Origin: Mallotus nudiflorus
Lineage: Eukaryota; Streptophyta; Magnoliopsida; Malpighiales; Euphorbiaceae
Direction of reading: 5' to 3'
Length of the DNA: 64,000 nt
Assembly (NCBI GenBank): GCA_947683625.1
Contig: CANTUR010000039.1
Location: 8,980,001-9,044,000, forward strand
The notes beneath the pieces are model-generated. The model searched no databases and was not told the DNA's origin. It worked only from the letters and a program-made list of their open reading frames with translations. A program made the position numbers and the translations under genes. This document shows, piece after piece, positions 11,230 through 22,502 of the stretch. Every line of letters begins with the position of its first letter. Within the stretch, counting starts at the first letter, position 1.

Positions 11230-12325
11230 TCCTAGTCTATGAAGTATACGACTCAGTGGCCTTTGCATCATGTCCACCATCTTCATCACCATTAGCTCTA
11301 CCACCAGTATCAGTGGCATCCTCCTCTTCTTCCTCATCATCAGTGTCCTCAATCTGGAGAGCAGCAACCTGACACTAGAGAGCAGAGATCCTAGCCCAGC
11401 TGATTGCATTATGATCATGTCCAAACATAATTCGAGGTAAGTAAATGATGATGGCATGCATACATATATAAATAGGAAATTTTTGTTTACATTCCACTGC
11501 TGAGTGACACTCATCAAGTGATCTTGCTAGGCCTTAATTAGTCAATACATGTACACACCTTATTCCAAAGGAATCTACATTATTAATGATCTATCACTAC
11601 TAAAATTTTTTTAAGTAAGTTTAGAAAGCAAATCAAAGGAGAACTCATGTGTGTTGTGTTGTCGAGAGTACATGTTGGTGTCAGGCTCTCATCCAATGTC
11701 AGAAACTATCATGATAGCTCTCCTAAAGGTACCTAGCAGTGGGCCAGCATATTAAGGAGATGAGAGAAATGACATGTGGCCATCCATGGACTAGAACTAT
11801 AGGGAGCTCTAGTGCGTTGCACTCCAGCTAAGGTACCCTCACCACTCTGATAAATATGAGGGTGCTAGAGTTGTCTCTCTAGTGCAGGAGGCCTAACTGT
11901 ATGAGTAGGACCTATGGCTACCACTTGTGAATATGAGACTAAGTCAAAATGTAACTTGGAATAGAAGAAGAGGAAAAATGAAGTCAAGCAAGTACATGAG
12001 CAGTGGTCATAGTAGATAAGGGCACCCGTTACAAAAGATTAGCTCAAAAAATCCAAATAGTGGGTCTTACTCCTCATTGTATGCTCCTAAGTAGGATCTC
12101 ATATCACAACCCTCATTAACTCATCTCCCTCTAGCAAATGGATCCAAAACATGTGTGGAGGTGATGCACGGATGCACCTAGCATGGTCCCATGTTCCAAG
12201 TTAATGATCCTCTCTCTAAGATACCATACTCCACAATCAAGGCCACAAAGAAGTGCTCTCTTTAAAGATAGTGGCCTAGAGTGAACCATCTTAGGAATCC
12301 ATTTAGTAACATAGCTATAAAAGCA
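11230..12325 (-). pseudogene. C-terminal part of an antisense plant-mobile-domain gene, element A
   Basis: Minus-strand translations match the 3' exons of the PMD gene at 45.5-47.7 kb. LEGDELMRVV and KTHYLDFLS (about 12,150-12,060) correspond to LEGDEFDQALM and KSQYVDFTR there. CQVPLGELSQQFLTLDESL-like sequence (about 11,730) corresponds to VPLSELSYHFLMLDRSLELE. WARISAL and VAALQIEDTDDEEEEEDA (about 11,405-11,300) correspond to ARIITLEC and LAALQVEGDEEEDD. The acidic C-terminal tail is thus conserved in character. The PMD core and N-terminal exons are missing: at about 12,330 the gene is cut off by the RT of element B. Stops are again mainly TAG. Confidence 0.65.
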
Positions 12326-12329
12326 TGGA

Positions 12330-12840
12330 ACAGGTAAGTGTCATTCATATTTTGAAAACTTGGCATACAGCCGGTGCTCTCTTAAAGTCTGTAGCACCAA
12401 TCTCAAATGCATCGCTGCTCTGCCTTATTCTTGGAATAGACACCAAAATGTCATCAATAAACATGATCAGAATTTGGTCTAAGAATGGCCTAAACACCCT
12501 ATTCATTAAGTCCATAAAGGCTGCTAGGGCGGCATTAGTCAACCCAAAGGACATCACTAGGAATTCATAGTGGCCATACCTAGTCTGAAATGCTTACTTG
12601 GGTGCATCCTCACTTTTAATCCTCAACTGATAATACCCAGATCTCAAGTCAATCTTGGAGAAATACCGAGCTCCTTGCAACTGATCAAACAAATCATCAA
12701 TCATGGGGAGTGGATACTTGTTCTTGATGGTAACCTTATTCAATTGTCTGTAGTCAATACAGAGTCGAAGACTACCATCCTTCTTCTTCACAAAAAGAAT
12801 TGGAGCACCCTAAGGAGATGTGCTAGGCTAAATAAACCCC
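12330..12840 (-). pseudogene. Reverse transcriptase fragment of Tekay-like element B
   Basis: On the minus strand: [50 protein letters not shown] (catalytic Asp kept), a frame break near 12,590, then [20 protein letters not shown] and MFIDDILV (catalytic FIDD). This is the wording of the Tekay/Del chromovirus branch and matches the RT of element C. The palm is cut off soon after FIDDILV, so RNase H, integrase and the 3' LTR of B are absent from the window. Confidence 0.85.
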
Positions 12841-13079
12841 ATATCCAAAAATTTGTGCAATTACTCTTTCAGCTCCTTCAGCTCTACAGGTGCCATCAAA
12901 TAAGGTGGCATAGAGATAGGATCTATACCAGGCACAACATCAATACAGAATTATATCTCCCTATCCAGTGGCAATCTAGGTAACTTCTATGGAAAAACAT
13001 TTAAGAATTCATGTACCACTGGTACCCTTTCCACTGATCCCATTTTTTCTTGAACATCTCTAATTATAGCTAGATAGCA

Positions 13080-13560
13080 TTAACACCCTCTACTAAGCAT
13101 CTTCCTAACTGTAATAGCAGAAATAAGGTTACGAGGCATGAAACTCTCACTACCTCTGAATCTAAACTCCTCTTCACCTAGAATTCTAAAAATTACTTCT
13201 TTTACTTGATAGTCCATAAAAGCATAATACTGGGACAACCATTCCATTCCTAAAATCACATCAAACTCAATCACATCCAGAAGGACCAAGTTTTTCAACA
13301 ACTCTCTACTTTTAACCAACATATGAAAAAATGGAAACAAGATGTCCATCTCCAACTCACCACTAAGAGGAGTTGAAATAGTCAAAGGAAAACTCATCTT
13401 GGAAGGAAGACAAGCCACTTTTGAAGTAAATAAAAGGGATATAAAGGAATATACAGCACCCGAATCAATAAAACTCTAGCCTCAGAGCAACAGACTGGAA
13501 TAGTACTTGCTACCATTACATTGGATGCCTATGCATCCTGAGGAGTCAAAGTAAAAACCT
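13080..13560 (-). pseudogene. Protease of Tekay-like element B
   Basis: The minus-strand frame 13,418-13,080 reads LLDVIEFDVILGMEWLSQYY and ends NLISAITVRKMLSRGC. This is the retropepsin-like region typical of the RVP_2 family, where DVILGMDWL is the conserved signature. The expected DSGATHSF catalytic loop lies just upstream, near 13,460-13,480, and is damaged. Element C carries the same region at 32.0-32.4 kb in better order. Confidence 0.7.
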
Positions 13561-13599
13561 TAGCCTGCCTATGTCCTAGCTGTTATGAGGTGAATGGCT

Positions 13600-14870
13600 A
13601 AGTGTGTCCTCTGCCTTGACCTTGCTAACCCATAAACTCAATCGATCGCTGCTGAGGGTACATAGGTGTTTGATACTACTAAGGCACCTGCTACAAAGGC
13701 TAGATAACAAAACGTGAAGATCCCTGGGCAAAGGACGATTGGAATCCATAGTTCGGACAAGCTATAGTAAAGTGTCCAAACTAACCTCATCTGAAACACG
13801 CTCTTGGCATTAAGTGACAAGGACCCTAATGCACTCACCCACATGTGGCACTCGCACTAGCTCTAGACCTAGAACTGCCATGATCGGAGCTCTACCCACT
13901 ACTACTGCTAGCACTACTATAAAATCTAGTAGCCCTATTACTCTTACGATCCTGAGCAAGACGGTGCCTACAAGTTTGATGTGTTCTAAACTGTCTACTC
14001 TACTGAGAAGGTCCAACTGATTGAGCACTCATGATACTAATATGAAACACTGGCTACTGCACTCTCTGAACAGGTCTGACAATGCCACTATTATAAAGGT
14101 CAAGTATAATGCCATGTTGGATATGTCTCTACTCTAGCTATCTCGCCTCCTCCATAAAACTCTTTAAACTATGGCCCTCTAGTTGAATGCCAATATAAGC
14201 TAGGACTAACCCAGTCATAAAAAGCTCAACTGCTCTAGCAACATCCTGCCTCACATCCTTGGCATGCCTTATCAATCTATAGAACCCTTGATTGTAGTCC
14301 TCAACTGATTGATCTCTCCTGTCAATATTAAGTAGTTGGCATCTATAGTTCTCTCTTATAGATGAAGGACAGAAAAACCTTATGAACCATAAAACCCAAC
14401 CAAGTCATTGTTGTCATTAAGGGCTGAATGGACTGCATAAACCAGTCCTGAGCTGCCGCTGAGATGAATAACTCCACAATCATTATCCTCTGATAATCAG
14501 AATACCCTATTTTAATCCTGGACTCAATGGTGTTAATGAAATCCAATGCGTCTCCAGTACCATCAAAATGAACTTGTCCCACTTTAAAGTACAATAATGC
14601 AGCTTCTGCATTTGACATCCCATGATTCTATCATTGAAGTATATATTGCACTATGGGCATTGTCTGATTAAGAGCTGCCAAGCCCTGATTAATACCTGCC
14701 ATGCCAACTGCAAAAGCTGTAGGGTCCTCTATTGGAATCTCAAGCTTTACATGAGGCTATTCCTGCCTCTAACTTGTTACTACTCTGGCTCTGCCCTTAC
14801 CTCTACCTTTACCCTTACCTCTAGGTCAAGGGGCAGGAGGGAGAATCTCATCCTGAAATGACTGTTCACC
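13600..14870 (-). pseudogene. gag of Tekay-like element B
   Basis: The minus-strand frame 14,618-14,343 reads VGQVHFDGTGDALDFINTIE, YQRIMIVELFISAAAQDWF and TTMTWLGF, a capsid-like domain that aligns with gag of element C (ISFDGTLNQLNFLHMIE, ILIVELSVEGSMLDWF). A CCHC knuckle follows near 13,795-13,740, with C-F-R at the start and FGHFTIACPN at the end, but its second Cys is replaced by a stop. The Arg/Gly-rich leader at about 14,830-14,780 matches the RGRGRGRP stretch of element C. Confidence 0.75.
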
Positions 14871-15095
14871 GTCATCATGATCTGCATCAGCAGTAGGGGC
14901 ATTCCAAGCATCCCATATTATAAAAAGACAAGAAAACCCAAATTCAAAACCAAACAAGAACACAGACATAGACATAGACAAAGACATAGAATCTAAGGAT
15001 AAGAAAATATATAAGTAACGGATAACAACCAAAGTATTGCAATAACATAAGAAAAGATAGAAATCGATAGTTAAAAGTATGAAAAATGAGCCAAA

Positions 15096-15107
15096 GCTCT
15101 GATACCA
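15096..15107 (-). other. Primer-binding site of element B (tRNA-iMet type)
   Basis: On the minus strand the site reads TGGTATCAGAGC, the standard complement of the 3' end of plant initiator tRNA-Met. It starts four bases inside the LTR end at 15,112. It is intact, unlike that of element C, which has one change. Confidence 0.9.
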
Positions 15108-15111
15108 ACTT

Positions 15112-18100
15112 TGTCATGACCCGAACCCAGAAGCACGTGACCGGTACTAGGGAATGGGAAAGCTTAAAGCTACAGAAACCCGTAGTAAGCGTTAAAAGAA
15201 AAACGTGAAATATTTCACTTTTAAAACTTTACAATGCAATAATTAAATCATCATGCACATTGTCAAACTGATTTTTTCTCAATTTAAACAAATCATATCA
15301 TCATTATGTATAAAATAAATATCGTCAGTTATACAAAATAGTGTCTCAGTACATTACTCATAAAAATAAAATATCCAAATTAAAGTATGCAGTTATACAA
15401 TTTCTCTACTGCGGTACATGGATACTAATACAAACACAACTATATAGACCTACATAAAATAGTCAGTGAGGAAGCTACTCGGTGTAGGGAAGTAGGCCTA
15501 ACGGAAGACTCCCAAACTCCTTAAAAAAATAAGTTAATGGGAGTCAAACCTTACTGAGTAATCTAATAAAAGAAATGAATAAGGTTTAAAAATCTCCTTT
15601 AAAATAGGTTTTTATGAAAATATAATATATTTATAATTTTATTCAATTCATTTGATATACATATAAGAAATTCATTTTTCAAAAGGGAGGAAATAAATTT
15701 CAAATGCTTTTAAAACATTATAGTATAAAAACTAAGTAGAACCCTAGTCCTTAATTCTAATAGCTATTCGGCTCACTTATGTCCAAGACTACTAGATCCC
15801 GAGAGCAAAGTATCACCAGGATGAACAGCTGCAGTCACGTCACTTAATCCAATATCACTAACGATGTCCGAGAGCAAAGCATCACTAGACCATCGACCCT
15901 AGTGATTTAATAAATATAATCCAACTTTACTGGCGATGTCCAAGAGCAAAGCATCACCAGACCTTCGACCCCAGTATTTTAATCAATATGATCAATTATC
16001 ATATTATTGGTAGTGTCTAAGAGCAAAGCATCACTAGACCTTCGGCCCCAGTAATATAATCAATACAACCAAATATTTTTTTCAGTGCGCACACGGTCCT
16101 GATGAAACCCATCAAGTAGTCCATTCTACTATAGTTTATTTAAAATAAAAGAAAATAAATAAAACAAGGAAAATTACAATAATTAAAAATAAAAGAAAAT
16201 AACTATAAATTTAACCATATAAAGAATACCGACTTGAATCTTATAAAATTAAATTCATCATAATTTAGTATATTTAATTTGAAAACTCAACACGCAATCG
16301 AATATTAACTTACAAGATAAGTGTGCTCCTCTGCTACGTCGTATTCGATCTCAACTGGTAGATGCAACTGGAGTGGCAGCTAAAAGACAAAAAAATAAAA
16401 ATGACTATTAAAAAGTAGAAATCCTAACTTCTAGAATTTCTAAAGAAGACTCGACTCAAAATTCAAAACTTAGAATTGACCTAATATCACATTTTACGAG
16501 AAATCTACCATAAATTCGGAAAAGTCTCTTTTGTAAAACAGACATTTCTCTACAAAAGTAGAGTCAATCCTGTAAGTAAACGCATTTCTAAACTTCATAG
16601 TAGCTTAACACCTCGGGTTAGGACTCATAACTACACAAGTCCCAACCGAGGTTCACAATTCGAGATAAAATAAATATTAAATAATAATATTTTAAAATCA
16701 CTAAAAAAATACATAAATTCAATAATAAATCACAATATAATTTATTTAAACATCAAACACTAAATATAAATATTTTTCACAACAATTAATAAAAATCTAA
16801 AATAATTAATATAATTATATAAAAATCCAATTTTCCAAATATTCAATATAAAATAATCACTTTCACATTTAGTTATTCAAATAGCTTAATTATATAATAA
16901 AAGTAATTTAAAATCCATTTATTCACCAAAATAATAAATAATCTATTATTTGAATATAATTTTCAAAAATTAGTTTTAATTAGCTAAAAATAGTAAATAA
17001 TTTATAAAAATTAGTTTAATGCCCTATAAAATTCTAAAATCATTTAAAACGTAATATTTAACTATAATTTCAATAAAATTACACAATTAACCTATAATTC
17101 CAAAAATCACATAATATTAATAATTCCTCAAAAATTATATAAATTCACTAAAAATTATTTTATTAATACTAAAATTAATAACCTAAATTGCTAACACTAA
17201 TTAACTCAAATTTCTCCCAAAATGATTAATTAACATAATTAAAAAAAATGTACATAATACTTAAACTACCTAAAATTAATTATTCAAAACTTCATAAATA
17301 TAATATTAGTTAACATAAATGTTTTTTTTATATTCCCATAATTAAAATCAACTAAAATAATTTAAAAAACAACTAATTTATATATAAATCAACCCAAAAA
17401 TTAACCAAATATTAAAAATAAATTCAGGATAATTAAGCAAATATTATATTAATTTAACAAAAATTAAAAATAACTCAAATCATATAAATCACTCAATAAC
17501 TAACAAAAATCAACTAATAAACAACCTAAATCAACTAAAAACCAACCCAAAAACTAACTAACCACTAAACTATATCCTACCAAAGCTGAGATTCAAGGAT
17601 AGGGGAAGGGTTTGCCGAAGCAGTTGCTGTCACCGGAGCTGGAACTACTGTTGTCTACAGTGGCTGCAGGTGGTGGAGGAGCTGGTGTCGCACAGCAAAG
17701 CTGGAAAGCTATTGTCCCTTGCGCAAGACGAAGGAGGAGGGGCTGGATCGAGAGGCTTAAATTCAGAGACAGCAAGGAAGAGAGCAAGCGGGAGATAGTG
17801 AAAGTGGCATGAGGTGATGGTGGTGATGGCAAGTCTGAACTAGGTGGAAGGAGAAGCATAGGGAGGAAAGTAGGAAGAAAACGGGAAAAGAATAATGTGG
17901 TCTAAATTTTTTTGAGTTTAACACAAATTTTTTGTCTAATAATAATAATAATAAAAATTACTCAACCACACACTTCAATAAATAATCAAGTATCCCATAT
18001 ATATATACATACCCATATAATACCCATACACACACATAACTTTAAATAAGTACACATAACACTATATGATATAAAATACATTTCAATTAAAGTTCTATAA

Positions 18101-18278
18101 AATTCAAACAATAATATAGTACATACTAGTGTCCCAAAATAAATTTGATAATTTGATAATTAGATATAACAATTCAATAAAATAAAATAATAACAATATA
18201 AGATAAAAATAATCAATAACATTGCAAATCTCAATATTTATTTATATAAATTAATTTAAAAAAATTCATGTTATTACA
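15112..18278 (-). mobile_element. 5' LTR of Tekay-like element B
   Basis: Read on the minus strand the LTR starts TGTAATAACATGAATTTTTT at 18,278 and ends GGGTCATGACA at 15,112, with TG...CA ends and a primer site immediately inside. The 16,440-16,640 block matches, inverted, the 28,960-29,070 and 36,760-36,870 blocks of the element C LTRs, so both belong to one family, though this LTR is diverged. It holds a very AT-rich stretch at 16,680-17,570 and a GC-richer patch at 17,590-17,890, where a short open frame is fortuitous. Its partner 3' LTR has been lost. Confidence 0.8.
15790..16080. repeat. Four-copy tandem repeat within the element B LTR
   Basis: GAGAGCAAAG or a close variant recurs at about 15,801, 15,870, 15,943 and 16,020, each time in a longer unit that includes GCATCACYAGACC and CGACCCCAGT. 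The unit length is about 69-77 bp. Similar two-copy repeats occur at the same place in the element C LTRs (29,590-29,690 and 37,450-37,550). Confidence 0.75.
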
Positions 18279-19517
18279 CCACATGTCTATTTTGATATCT
18301 CATATCAAATAGCATGAGACTCACTACCTCCCATTATTAGTATCACATATTAATCAAGGAAAATAGATAGAGGTGATAGTCAAATTAATATTACCCAAAT
18401 ATTAATTTATTGACTATGAACTTTTTTATAGCATATGTACTAAATAAATTTGTCACTCATATTATCAACTCTTGATAATAAATTTATTTAACATTATGTC
18501 AATGGATAAATACTCAAATAAACAAACACTTTATTAAAATGAATATTTTATTTCCATTTGAAATAATTTACAATGTCAAAACATGTGATTAACCTCTGAG
18601 GCATACCACTTATGCTAACAATGGTGACATGATATTATCATTTGTTGATTAAATATGTAATCATGTATGAAAAAAAAATTAAAATTTTTAAATTAATTTA
18701 TCTAATAAAAGTAATAATTTTAACTTTTTACTTATGTAAAACATGTTCACTACAAAAATAAAATAAAAATTATATAATAAAAGAGGAAATTTTTTTTATT
18801 GTATTAATATATGTCATATATACTATTTATACACATATAAATATATAAAAGCTAAAAAATTTCAATTTTTTTATTTTTATTTATGTGGTATATACCATTT
18901 ATATTAATATAAGATTATGAAGTTGAATTTTTTTTCTTAGTCTTTCCCATTTAGTATTTTGAATTTTTAAGTTTCATGTTAGGTACATAATTTTTTATCT
19001 TTATATTATTGTCACCTGATATTATGTTAATGAAGCATTAACTTTTACATTTTTATGAAAATGTTTTACATGAATTTTTTATTTGTTAAATTATAAAATT
19101 TTCAATATATATGTGACATGTAATATATTAAATTACAATATTTTAATTTAAATTAAAAATAACTAGAATTAACTTTCACTAAATATGCTGTTAATTCTAA
19201 TTATTTCTTATTGTCTTTCAATTAAAATAGGACCAACAACAGTATATTTTCAAGTGCTGCAATCTCTAGTCGTTAGTTTTTTTAACTACTTTCTCCAAAT
19301 TTGGAACAATATTTATAATTTTAATATTAAAACAAATAAAATCTAATTATTTAACTAATAAATTTAATTGACATATTTCCAATTTATTGTTTTATAGTAC
19401 TCATAAACTATTAAATTACTCCATAAAAATGTACAAGTAAATAATAGAGAAAATGATAAAATCAACTATAAAAAGAAAGATGCGTTACCTGTTTTTTACT
19501 GTTCTAAGTATTACCAC

Positions 19518-19538
19518 AGTAATAATAATAATAATAAC

Positions 19539-19584
<46 letters not shown>

Positions 19585-19610
19585 TTGTTATTATTATTAT
19601 TATTATTATG
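19518..19610. repeat. Inverted AAT/ATT microsatellite
   Basis: A run of AAT units (with one AAC) turns at 19,559/19,560 into a run of ATT units (with one GTT), making a near-palindrome of about 90 bp. The two interrupting units are offset by six bases, so the arms have since lost or gained two repeats relative to each other. Confidence 0.85.
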
Positions 19611-19742
19611 TCGTTGTTGTTGTTGATGATTTATTGCATAAATATGAATTTATAATTAGATGTAGCTTGGAGTGTGCGTTTTTCCTAGTTGACATAAAAA
19701 GAATGACTTAAATATAAATTGAGAACAATCATAGTATTTGTT

Positions 19743-19935
19743 GAATTCTATTTCTATGAGCACATTATTTGAATCTTTAAAACTCTATTTTTATGAGCAC
19801 ATTATTTGAATCTTTAAAACATATTTCAATTGAGCAACAAGCTTGTTTATATATGTATATGAATCTTTAAAACGTATTTCAGTTGAGCTACAAGCTTGTT
19901 TATTTATATATAACAATTGAACTACAACCTTGTAT
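19743..19935. repeat. Short nested tandem duplications
   Basis: GAGCACATTATTTGAATC occurs twice at a spacing of about 42 bp. It is followed by two to three copies of a unit containing ATTGAGCTACAAGCTTGT and TTTATATATG at about 64 bp spacing. The units overlap through the shared GAATCTTTAAAAC. Confidence 0.7.
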
Positions 19936-20790
19936 ATATATGTTTTAACAAAATTATGATAGGTAAAAGTTGATTTAATTTCATTGCTTGTATGTCAAAT
20001 TAGTTAGATTGCTCTAGAAAATAAATTAGTTATGCTACATTTATCATAAATCTATATTTTATGCTACTTGAATGATACTTTATTTAAGTACAATTAAATT
20101 AATTTTTATATCATGAATAATTGAGAATGAAAGTGGGAAAAAAGTAGCGAAGCATCCAGCATTTGACCCAGGGCAATCTTTTTAGCCCAGCAACACGCAT
20201 ACCATCAGACTGCACATAAAAGCTTGCCTATTATCAACTTTTACTGAACTAGAGCTATATTGTCAGCTCAGCAACACGAGGAATTTGTTTATTATAAACA
20301 TGTAATATATATATATATATATATATATATAACGCGCTGAAGTTGTTGGATGTAAAAATGCTTCACTAGGAGAGCATTTCACCTTAGAGGGAAGCACATG
20401 CACAAGTAGGGGTGAACGAAGCGTTAGCGAGAATGTCTACTTAAGTGTATGTATTAATTAATTAAATTTGTTTTTTTTTTTGCCAATATATTAATTCATT
20501 CATTCATTCATTCACTAACTAACTCTCCTAAATATATAGACAAAACAAAGAAAAAAGCTTGTCCAAAATTAAACATGGGGAAGTTAGAAATGAACGGTGC
20601 AACAACTAACGGATTGGCGTGAAACATGTACCTGTCAACCTGTTTTCCTCTCCTCTATAGTTAAAGCCATCAACATCGCCTCTACCTTCTGCTATTCGGG
20701 CTGGTGTCCTCCAGCTCCTCATATTTTTGCATAAAGCTCTTTAAATGTAGATATAGTTTTATGTACCTTTGAATTTTTTCTTCATTTAAG

Positions 20791-20798
20791 TATATATA
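20791..20798 (+). promoter_or_regulatory. Candidate TATA box of the DUF1685 gene
   Basis: TATATATA lies 125 bases upstream of the start codon at 20,923, with no upstream ATG in a long frame between. A pyrimidine-rich stretch (CAATCTTTTTTTTT) follows and fits a plant 5' leader. An alternative is the longer TA run at 20,309-20,331, which is too far away unless the leader is long. Confidence 0.45.
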
Positions 20799-20922
20799 CC
20801 CCCTTTCAATCTTTTTTTTTACATATCCCGACACATACGGTTGGCGGCGCGACGGCGTTTTCCTCGCCACGCCGCCCCAGCCCCGCTCTTTCCATTCTTT
20901 ATATTATTATCGAAATTCTTAA

Positions 20923-21919
20923 ATGTGGATGGAGGATCTTGGGGCAACCCCGATGAAAATTGGATCTTCAACCTCTTCATCGTCTTCTTCGTCGTCATCT
21001 TCACCTCCATCATTGAATGACTCAGAATCTGAGGAGTTACAACGTATGCCATTAGCGCCACCACCAATATGGAAGAATAAGAAAAGGTTATCGAAGCAGT
21101 TGTCAATGTGCGAGACTCGTCGAGACATTGCATGGGAAAGGCGGCGCCGACAGATTATGAGCCAAGAACGTAGAAGAATTAACAGCATTAATGTTGACTC
21201 TGATGGCTTGACTGACGAAGATTTACACGAATTGAAAGGATGCATTGAGCTTGGGTTTGGGTTTAATGAAGAAAAAGGGCAGCACTTGTGCAACACATTA
21301 CCAGCTTTGGATCTTTATTTTGCGGTGAACAGACAGATTTCACCGAGCCCAGTATCCACACCAGGATCTACTACCTCGTTAGATGGGCGATCATCGTCCT
21401 TTGGTAGCCCAGGGAGTGAACCGGACTGGAAAATATGCAGTCCAGGTACAAGTTTCATTCTTCTACATGCATAAATGCCAATATAATTCAAGAAAACTAT
21501 GCTAAGATGTCATGAAAATTTTCCTTGCTAATATTATTAGACTAATAACAAAAATAATAGAAGATCCAGTAGTTTATTTTTATTCTTCTATGATGAACAT
21601 TATTAGAGCACCACCATATGATGTAATTGGGGTGTGTTAAACATAAATATCATGTGCATGAGAAGCGCAATAAAACAATTGTTAGTATCATAAGTACGTC
21701 ACACACACATTCTTTACCGGGAATGCTTCAAGTTGACACAAACAAATATTATTAAATAAGGGAAATCTTAGAAACTTTTGCACTTAATCGAAATTATCAG
21801 GGTTGAAATATCGGTAACTTGAGTTGTTGGTTGGTGCAGGAGATGATCCTCAACAGGTGAAGACGAAGTTGAGGCACTGGGCTCAAGCTGTGGCATGTTC
21901 AGTGTTGCAGACATATTGA
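20923..21919 (+). CDS. DUF1685-family protein, two exons (20,923-21,445 and 21,840-21,919)
   Basis: This is the only apparently intact host gene. Exon 1 ends at a GT donor (CAG|GTACAA) and exon 2 begins after GGTGCAG|. The split codon is Gly, and the joined frame gives 200 residues with a TGA stop at 21,917-21,919. The protein has a Ser run (residues 15-27), a basic block KNKKRLSKQLS (51-61), the conserved LTDEDLHELKGCIELGFGF (96-114), LPALDLYFAV (126-135), a Ser/Gly/Pro-rich linker and the C-terminal signature DDPQQVKTKLRHWAQAVACS (176-195). These blocks in this order define DUF1685 plant proteins, which are small, probably nuclear or cytosolic, and of unknown biochemical function. No signal peptide or membrane segment is visible. 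The start could also be Met3. If the intron is not removed, a stop at 21,474 gives a shorter product lacking the C-terminal signature. Confidence 0.92.
21446..21839 (+). other. Intron of the DUF1685 gene
   Basis: The 394 bp intron has GT-AG borders, an AT-rich interior and a TGGTTGGTGCAG acceptor. It interrupts a Gly codon just before the C-terminal signature. Joining the exons restores a frame with the expected family ending. Confidence 0.88.
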
Positions 21920-22500
21920 CTGAATCAAAATTAATCTGTGAGGTTGCTTGTATAGGAGATGGAAAAAGAGAGGCTTGAATTTTTTCAAGAAAAATTAGGA
22001 GCCTCACTTAGAGCTGTACTGCTATATTTTAGGCATCAGGTCAGCGAAAGGGGCCCCAAGCAAAAACCCATAAAATATTGTGGTGGGTTGCCATTTTGAG
22101 TTGAGGTCTTCATTTTCTTTATATATATTTGGAGATGGTGTGGCCTGTAATGTTGGGGTGGCTGAATTTCTTAAATTGATATATCCTTATTATGGGGAAA
22201 AGTTTGTAGGGGCATATTAATAATTTTGTTTATAAAAATTTTGTCATATAGTGGTCTGCATTACATGTATCCTCTCCCGCTGCATATATTTTCTATTGCC
22301 ATTATAATTGAGGGTTAGCTTTTGATGACAATTCTAGTTAGTGATTAAGAGCAAAAAAGAGTTATGCATCCATCATTATCATTACCATCATCTTCTTCTT
22401 TTTCTTCTTCATTAACTTTTTTTTTTTTTTACTTTCATGAGAATATTCCACATTTCTTTGAAGCATAGCAAGATTGTACCTTTCAATTAGAGAAATTATT
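21920..22500. other. 3' flank of the DUF1685 gene
   Basis: No coding frame is seen. The first 300 bases after the stop are T/G-rich and probably hold the 3' UTR. No canonical AATAAA can be tied confidently to a cleavage site. A CTT/CTTT-rich run sits at 22,378-22,430. Confidence 0.4.
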
Positions 22501-22502
22501 GG

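Larger units (their letters stand above)
18279..20160. other. AT-rich intergenic DNA
   Basis: I see no coding frame with recognisable content on either strand. The stretch contains an AAT/ATT inverted microsatellite and a small tandem duplication, listed separately. Confidence 0.6.

Noticed and set aside
15800..16080. GAGAGCAAAG repeats as a regulatory array distinct from the element
   Set aside because: A related repeat occurs at the same place in the element C LTRs, so it is part of the LTR family.
17593..17859. Open frames on both strands in a GC-richer patch, one with poly-Gly, Arg and Glu content
   Set aside because: The patch lies inside the element B LTR. The compositional bias explains the lack of stops and no domain is recognisable.
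20819..21296. Minus-strand frames antisense to the DUF1685 exon
   Set aside because: They are shadows of a strongly coding plus-strand exon and resemble nothing recognisable.
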